Shown: positions 57,700 through 64,000 of the stretch, in pieces
How positions within the stretch are numbered: position 1 is the stretch's first letter
Layout: each line of letters begins with the position of its first letter
From: Solen grandis
Taxonomy: Eukaryota > Mollusca > Bivalvia > Adapedonta > Solenidae
Direction: 5' to 3'
Length of the DNA stretch: 64,000 bases
Assembly: GCA_021229015.1 (NCBI GenBank)
Contig: CM037785.1
Coordinates: 37,619,011-37,683,010, forward strand
Translations under genes and position numbers: made by a program
Notes under the pieces: model-generated
Told to the model about the DNA's origin: nothing
Databases searched by the model: none
The model's input: only the letters and a program-made list of their open reading frames with translations

Positions 57700-58650
57700 A
57701 ACACATGGTAAATTTTATCAGGCATCTATAAAGTACTGTATAGTATAGCTGAGTGATAGTATGTCCCTCATTTATAGAACTTGAAAAAAAATGGTCCTGT
57801 GTATTTAACCATGGCAAGTACACTTAACATTAAGTATATATCGAGTTAACATAATACTGGACACTACAATATGCCACTCCCATATGGAAATCATTTATGT
57901 TGGTGATGATTTAAAGGTTGATGTATGTCAAAAGAATAAATTATTTTCAAATGAGGATGTGTATTATTTGTACATGAACACAACTGGATATGTCCTGTTC
58001 ACAGAGATTAAATATCACACAAACATTTCATGGAACAAAATCATATCATTAAATACCACTGAAAACTTTAATAAAAGTAAATACTAAAAACTAATAGATC
58101 TTAACCTTTAACATTTTAAAACAGTTTTTAGAGTGTATGTGTGTGTGTTTCTTTCTTTTTTCTGTCAAATGATGTTTTATCCACCCATAAAATTAATGCC
58201 CATATATAATTAAATTTATTGGTTACTGTTATTTGATGTATTAATGCTTGCAAAATTTTCTAATGTAAGTAAAATAATAAAAGTATAATATTTAAATGTT
58301 GTTATTATAGTTTGAAGAGTTAAGATTTAATTAACCCTTTACTTCATAGACTCATTTTGACACATCGGCAAACAGAGGAGACCCTGATCAGACAGCTCCT
58401 ATAGGTCTCCTCTGTTTCCTTATACAATGTACAATATTGTAGTTCAGTTTCTAAACAGATTGTGTGGCAATACAAGTCGATGTAAAATCAAGTGACCCCT
58501 GGGTAAAGGCCAATTGACCCTAAGACCATGATTTGAATAAACTTGGAAGAGGTCCACTAGGCCAGGTTACACACCAAATACCTAAAGGCTGTGTTGTTTC
58601 TTACAAAAAGATTTTTCTAGTTTTTTTCCTATAATCTATGTAAAATCAAG
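57700..58650. other. Nothing recognised
   Basis: Upstream of the HEPN exon. AT-rich, with no promoter or UTR exon I can support. Confidence 0.4.
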
Positions 58651-58654
58651 TGAC

Positions 58655-58945
58655 CACTTAACAAGAAGTACCAAGTGAACAGGGCCATTTTAGACTTCTC
58701 TAAAGCATTTGACCAGATGTGGCATTCCCATCTATCAGAGAAATTCAGAAACTGTAGCATCCATGGTAACAAGCAAATTAAGGGATTCATTCTATGCTGA
58801 TCATTTCCAGCACGTAGTGGTGGAAAATGCATCATCAGCTCACACATGAGTATCATTCTGAAGTCCCTCAAGGCTCAGTGTTTGGCCAAACATTATTCTT
58901 AATTTGCAGACTATTGTCTCAATAACAGGCATATCAAATCAACTA
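58655..58945 (+). pseudogene. LINE reverse transcriptase fragment
   Basis: Reads AILDFSKAFDQMWHSHLSEK and NCSIHGNKQIKGFI (RT motif A region), then after frame changes VVENASSAHT and EVPQGSVFGQTLFLI (RT motif B, VPQGS). This is the Jockey/CR1-type order. Only about 290 bases remain. Confidence 0.75.
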
Positions 58946-58949
58946 AGAC

Positions 58950-59640
58950 ATATAAACTTATTCTTTGGAGGGAACTTGAATGACAATGGGGAGTCACTAA
59001 GAAGATGTAGTTGAAAGAAGAGAAATGTTTGAACATGCAGTTCATAACATCCTGGAAACACTTAATAAAGATCTGGCTAATAATGTGGCCAGGATTATAC
59101 TAAAATTTAAACTAGTGACCTATTTTTTACCATGCCTTACCCATGATTTAACCTGACTGAGATATTATCAACACAAACACTTTTAACCTATAAATGTAAC
59201 CCCTGTGGTGTAAACAAGATTTTGCTAAGGTTTGACCTAGTAACCTACTTTTTGACCCACCCCACCCATGATTGAACTTGACCAAGATATAATCGAGACA
59301 AACATTCAGATCAAGTTTGAGAAAGATTCAGCTAATAATATGGCCCCTAGAGTGTAATTAGGATTATGCAAGATTGACCTAGTGACCTACTCTTTAACCC
59401 CACCCCACCCATAACTGAACATGACCAAGATATTATCAAGACATACAGTCTGAGCAAGTTTGAGGATAAGAATTGTGGCCTCTAGAGTGTGAACACTAAA
59501 ATTGTTAACATTGTTTAATATAATTAAAGGGCTATTAACTCCTGACCTAACTGGTCAATTTCAGCCATAATTAAAGTCAATCGAGAGATTATGGTCATTA
59601 ACATTGTCATAAAGTTTGAAGAAGATTGTTAAACTATAAA
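58950..59640. repeat. ~160-bp repeat units
   Basis: TTTGACCTAGT.ACCTACTTTT and ATGA.TGAAC.TGACCAAGAT recur at roughly 130-170 bp; no clear ends. Confidence 0.55.
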
Positions 59641-60070
59641 TGTGTCCATAGGACACAAATGCCCCCACAACCACTTATTTGCTGAATGATAGCATATCAA
59701 GAACCTTCATTTAGTCTGACAAGGATATCATAGCAATGTACACAGTGACCTTGACCTTTGACCTAGTGACCTTAAAATCAATAGGCTTCATCTGCTGGTC
59801 ATACCAATGTCTCTACCAGGTCTCACAAACCCAGGCCTGCAGTTCTCCAGTTAATGATCAGATAAGGATTTCATACTAATGTACACACTGACTTTGACCT
59901 TTGAACTAGTGACCTCAAAATCAATAGGGTTCATCTACGTCCCTACCAGGTCTCACAAACCCAGGCCCTGCAGTTCTCCAGTTAATGATCGGACAAGTTT
60001 TGATCATACGTATTACTACAGATAGCAGCAAGGCTATATGCCGGCACTTTTCAAGTGGGGGGCATAAAAA
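59640..60070. mobile_element. Non-autonomous element, GCCCC/GGGGC family, short copy
   Basis: Starts AAATGTGTCCATAGGACACA (hairpin GTGTCC/GGACAC) AATGCCCCC and ends GGGGGGCATAAAAA. Two units with ATGTACACA.TGAC.TTGACC and CCAGGTCTCACAAACCCAGG. Confidence 0.7.
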
Positions 60071-60577
60071 ATAAAGACGCATGAGTGTAAAGAAAGTGAA
60101 ATATTGCATTTTTTTTTTTATTTAAAAGGGGCAGAACTGCTGACCTTATTGTGCGATATCAGCTATAATTAATCTTAATCGAGACATTATGATCATAAAC
60201 ATTTTCATAAAGTTTGAGGATGATTGTTGAAAAAATGAAGATGCTAGGGTGTAAACAATATGAAATCTGGCATTTTTTAAATTAAAAGGGACATAACTCC
60301 TGACTTAAATGGCCAATCTCAGCCATAATCAAACTTAATCGAGAACTTATGGCCATAAACATTGTCATTAAGTTTGCAGATGACTGCTTAAAAATGAAGG
60401 TGCTAGAGTTTAAACACTAAAATTAAGAGATTAACGATTATCTACTATAATCGATGATTGATTGAAAGCTGCTGAGATCGGCAATCATTGATTGTGTTCC
60501 TTCATAATTGATTCCTATAATTCCTCTCCTTGATGTTGATTTAGAGTATGTGTACCAAGAAATGAAAGAAAATTTAA
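60071..60577. repeat. ~166-bp repeat units (HINE-like core)
   Basis: GAAATCTGGCATTTTTTAAA, AAAAGGG.CATAACTCCTGAC and GAAGATGCTAG.GTGTAAAC recur, as inside 50540-53927. Followed by a short GATTA-rich tract at 60420-60520. Confidence 0.6.
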
Positions 60578-61189
60578 ACAATAAATGTCACAGGATGTGA
60601 CAAATGCCCCCAAAAAGCATATTCATGGTTTTCTGAAAATTTCCTGACATTTCTTTTGACTTTTCCCTGACATTTTTAAGAGTGAAATCACTACAGCATT
60701 ATGCATGTACGAAATACACAATAGCTAGAATCATATGCATAACTGAACCAAAAGTCCCCTACTGATTGTGCATATTTGATTATTTCCATTACCATAGCAA
60801 CCAGTAGTTTTATCCAAGAAAAATATCAACGTGAGGTGCATTAATTAATCTCCATATTGCCTTTATATACCAAGTTTCACTGAGCTAGCTTATCATATGG
60901 TTTTTAACCCTTTCCCTCATAGAGGAAACCATGAAAAGACCTATGCGAACAACTCGCAAGCTGATCAGGTTTTATGCTGTTCCCTGCTCCTCAGTGATCT
61001 GGAAATGAGGACTTTATAATTAAATCTGGTAAGGTTTAACTGTGGTTTTCTGCAGATCAGGCTTTATGTGGTACCTATTGTGTGCGTCAAAATGAGTCTA
61101 TATGAGGAAAAAGGTTAAGTAATCACAGCATACCAATTTCTGGACAGGCGGACGGAGGGCAAACCAATGCACAATCAGGGCTTATGACA

Positions 61190-62770
61190 CTTGACCTCTT
61201 AGTGTGACCATGACCTTTCAGCCATGAACCTGGGTATTGTACACAACACATTGTATCATTACGATGCACATTTATGAAAAAAATCAAAATCTATTGAAGG
61301 GTGACAAAGATATGGAGCGTACACAAAAAACTAAGTGTGACCTTGACCTTGGAGCTACAGACCTGGGATTGCAGGACATATTGCTTCATGATGGTGAACA
61401 TTTTTAACTGTAATTCAAAAAGCCATCAAGGAATGTCAGAGTTATAGAACAGACACCAAAAATAGTCCCCATTTCTAACCTTTGAATTCTTAGTTTGACC
61501 TTGTCCTTTGAGCTACAAACTTGGAGAATGCCTTATGGTGGTAAGCATTTCTGCCAAGTAATTTCAAAATTCATCAAGGAATGTCAGAGTTATACAGCAG
61601 ATACAAAAAAGACCCCATTTTTGACCTTTGAACTGTAAGGGTGATCCTGACCTTGGAGCTACAGATCATGGGATTGCATGCGACACATCGTCTCATGATG
61701 GTAAATATTTCTGCCAAGTAATTTCAAGGAATGTTATGTTATGGAGCGGAAACAAAAAAAAGACCCCATTTTTTACCTTTGAACTCTTAAGTTTGACCTT
61801 GACCTTGAAGCCACAGACCTGTGGATTGCGCGCAACACATCCTCTCATGATGGTGGATATTTCTGCTGAGTAATTTTAAATACATCAAGGAAAGTCAGCG
61901 TTATGTGGAGTAGAAATGAAAATTATACCCCATTTTTGACCTTTGAACTCTAAGTGTGACCTTGACCTTGAAGCCACCAGGGGTTTACTTAAGGATTTGA
62001 CTTTCACTTGTCCTGGGGGCAAGTAACTTTGAACATCTACTAGCCCCCAGTAAAAACAGGATGCCCGATCTTGAAGTTAGCTGGTGTTTGTTAATGTTTA
62101 AAACTAAATATGTGTAATATTAAGGGGAATTTTAGTTAATATGTACCAAAGACTATTTGCAAGTATTTTACACCTGATATACTATAGAAAATAAAAAAAA
62201 ATGAAAGATTTCATTTATATGAATAAACTTGCCCGCCGGGCTATCTTCTTTAAAAAATCACTCGCCTGCAGTGATTTTTACCTGGCGCGGGCAAGTGGGC
62301 GTCCACTTAAGAAAACCCCTGAGCCACAGACCTGGGGATTGCACGCAACACATCCTCTCATGAGGTGAATATTTCTGCTGAGTAATTTCAAAATACATCA
62401 AGGAATGTCAGAGTTATGGAGCAGAAATGAAAAATAGACCCCATTTTTTACCTTTGAACTCTAAGTATGACCTTGACCTTGAAGCAACAGACCTGGAGAT
62501 TGCGCACAACACATCCTCTCATGATGGTGAACATGTGTGCCAAGGAAATTTAAAATCCATCAAGGAATGTCAGAGTTATGGAGCGAAAATGAAAAATAGA
62601 CCCCATTTTTGACCTTTGAACTCTGAAGTGTGACTTTGACCTTGAGACCTGGGTATTGCGCACGACACATCGTCTCATGGTGGTGAACATTTCTGCCGAG
62701 TAATTTCAAAATCCATTCAGGAATGTCAGAATTATGGAGCAGAAATGAAATCCGGACGGACGGTTCAATT
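61190..62770. repeat. ~160-bp tandem array
   Basis: Units marked by ATCAAGGAATGTCAGAGTTA at about 61427, 61571, 61725, 61882, 62395, 62556 and 62714; each also has CTTTGAACTCTAAGTGTGAC, CTTGACCTTGAAGCCACAGA and CATCCTCTCATGATGGTGAA. Spacing is 144-169 bp once the 344-bp MITE is subtracted. Confidence 0.85.
61978..62321. mobile_element. MITE with CAGGGGTTT terminal inverted repeats
   Basis: 344 bp between two AGCCAC copies (61972-61977, 62322-62327). The ends CAGGGGTTTACTTAAG and (reversed) CAGGGGTTTTCTTAAG match at 15 of 16. CAGGGG ends suggest the hAT superfamily; only 6 bp of duplication is clear where 8 is usual. It interrupts one unit of the array. Confidence 0.75.
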
Positions 62771-62959
62771 ACTAGGGGCATAAAAAACAAAATTACCACT
62801 ATCTGAATTCTTTTTTATCTTTTTTCCTCTTATTTTTAAATTATTTTTCAATCTTACATGAATAGCATGCAAATTGATTGCATAATGGATGAATGTCTTG
62901 TCCAATTATTTCTGATCATAGATTATGATTTTTTTGCTAATTTTGAAACTCTACTAATA

Positions 62960-63036
62960 TTGTTGACAAAGCATGACGGGCGACAGACACTCACAGGATC
63001 ACAAAAGCTCACCCTAAGCGTTGCTCAGGTGAGCTA
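62960..63036 (-). repeat. HINE-like element terminus
   Basis: GACGGGCGACAGACACTCACAGGATCACAAAAGCTCACC...GCTCAGGTGAGCTAA form: the microsatellite-like run and terminal palindrome of the family, without the rest. Confidence 0.6.
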
Positions 63037-63324
63037 ACTAGGAATGTCACAATATGTCTAAAGTGTACCTTGGTTTGCTACAGTTATAAGTGACTGTATA
63101 TGGAATGCTCTGCCTTGACAATATAAACCAAAATAAAGGCTTTAATCTTCAGTAGCACTGCAGTACATTGTATTTGATAATTACTAGAAATATGACGAGA
63201 AAGTGCAAAAACTTGTTTTCAAACAATTAAACGACAGGTAATGATGACTGCATTTGCCAAATGATCCATAGGGACTTGCTCCTGTATGTTTTTTTAAAAA
63301 AATCCTACTGTCCACATGAACTTT

Positions 63325-64000
63325 AAAACAAGAGTGCCAGTGCTACCACAATATACACCACCACAAAATTAAAAGACCAAGAGGGTCCTTTTAATTATTG
63401 CTTTTAACATTTCTTTAAGCATAAGCTCATAATAAAGTCTGTGAGACCAATTCATTTAGCTGAACAGAGATAGAACCCTAAAAAGGCTTCCAATATGAAA
63501 GTAGGTCAAATAGCAGCATCAATATGAATCCTTTTTTTCTTTTTTCGCATTACTCTTGCAAAAATCACTTAACCAGAAAATCCCTGCTTTATGCACTTTT
63601 ACCTGTTTAGTAACTTGGGTTGTGTTTTCAAGAGACCATGTTTAGAAAGGCATAACTATTGCAAATATTGATAAACATCAAAATCCCTGCTTTATGCATA
63701 TATACCCAGTATCGTAGTGACATTGCCCAAGTTTTGAAAAGAGTAGGTCAGAAACATACAAGGACTTGGCACTTGCATTCACAAGACTGAAATATCAATC
63801 AGCTAAAGAAACTAAGTTTCAAGGGACAAAAATCTTGCAAAAATTAATGAACAGGAAAGTCGCCACTTCATGCACATCTACCCATTATAGTAACTACTGA
63901 TCAAGTTTTGAAAAGATTCATTCAGAAATGTAGGTGGAGTTGCGTTTACAAGGCTGCAATATCAATCAGCTACAGAGACTAAGTTTCAAGGGACTCAAAT
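63325..64000. repeat. Tandem repeat element running off the window
   Basis: Starts AACAAGAGTGCCAGTGCTACCAC. Then units with AAATCCCTGCTTTATGCA, AAGTTTTGAAAAGA and ATATCAATCAGCTA.AGA.AC, about 180 bp apart, continuing to the edge. Confidence 0.6.

Larger units (their letters stand above)
60578..62786. mobile_element. Non-autonomous element, GCCCC/GGGGC family, long copy
   Basis: Starts AATAAATGTCACAGGATGTGACA (hairpin) AATGCCCCC and ends TCCGGACGGACGG...AGGGGCATAAAAA. The core is the tandem array described next, interrupted by a MITE. Confidence 0.65.

Noticed and set aside
57884..58087. 67-codon + strand frame upstream of the HEPN exon
   Set aside because: Low-complexity composition and no homologous features; not supported.
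28226..62786. CRISPR-like regular repeats
   Set aside because: Period about 160 bp with full-length homology between units and no unique spacers; eukaryotic tandem repeats within transposable elements.

Overview
The window is AT-rich eukaryotic nuclear DNA. Most of it is intron and interspersed repeat, with spliced exons, an LTR retrotransposon, LINEs, tRNA-derived SINEs and tandem arrays. The dominant repeats match what I know of bivalve mollusc genomes: long non-autonomous elements with AACAAGAG and GCTCAGGTGAGC termini and about 160-bp internal tandem repeats. An NLR-like gene with a DZIP3-type HEPN domain fits too. I read it as a bivalve; the species cannot be fixed from sequence alone.

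Left part (1-18.6 kb). A decayed full-length LINE lies at about 4.4-7.3 kb on the + strand. A Ty3/Gypsy-class LTR retrotransposon lies on the - strand at 10151-16282. It has TGTCACA...TGTGACA LTR ends, a 5-bp target duplication, a PBS, gag with a SCAN-like domain, protease, integrase, then reverse transcriptase and RNase H. Integrase precedes RT, the Gmr1-like (copia-like) order. It inserted into the integrase gene of an older, decayed Ty3/Gypsy copy. A decayed piggyBac-like transposase follows (17.6-18.6 kb, -).

Middle (19-24.4 kb, +). A tandemly duplicated set of symmetrical phase 1-1 exons (types A and B, Ser/Thr-rich) leads to a thrombospondin type 1 repeat exon. This is part of an extracellular mucin/TSP1 protein gene. 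Several exon copies are broken. A 1.27-kb foldback element sits in one intron. A 100-N assembly gap follows at 24986-25085.

25-39.7 kb is almost entirely repeats: SINEs, Helentron/HINE-like elements and ~160-bp arrays. One unassigned candidate exon lies at 36914-37072 (-).

Right part (39.7-57.7 kb, -). One multi-exon gene reads right to left: 5'UTR plus HEPN part 1, HEPN part 2 with an R-x4-H motif, a repetitive coiled-coil exon, and a large NACHT exon followed by near-identical leucine-rich-type repeats. All splice phases agree. The LRR end is out of frame with the NACHT exon, so this copy is damaged, misassembled or variable. Its introns carry nested repeats: a 161-bp array inside a LINE inside a HINE-like element, and a SINE with a 12-bp target duplication. 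58-64 kb is upstream of this gene and holds a LINE fragment and ~160-bp repeat elements, one hosting a MITE.
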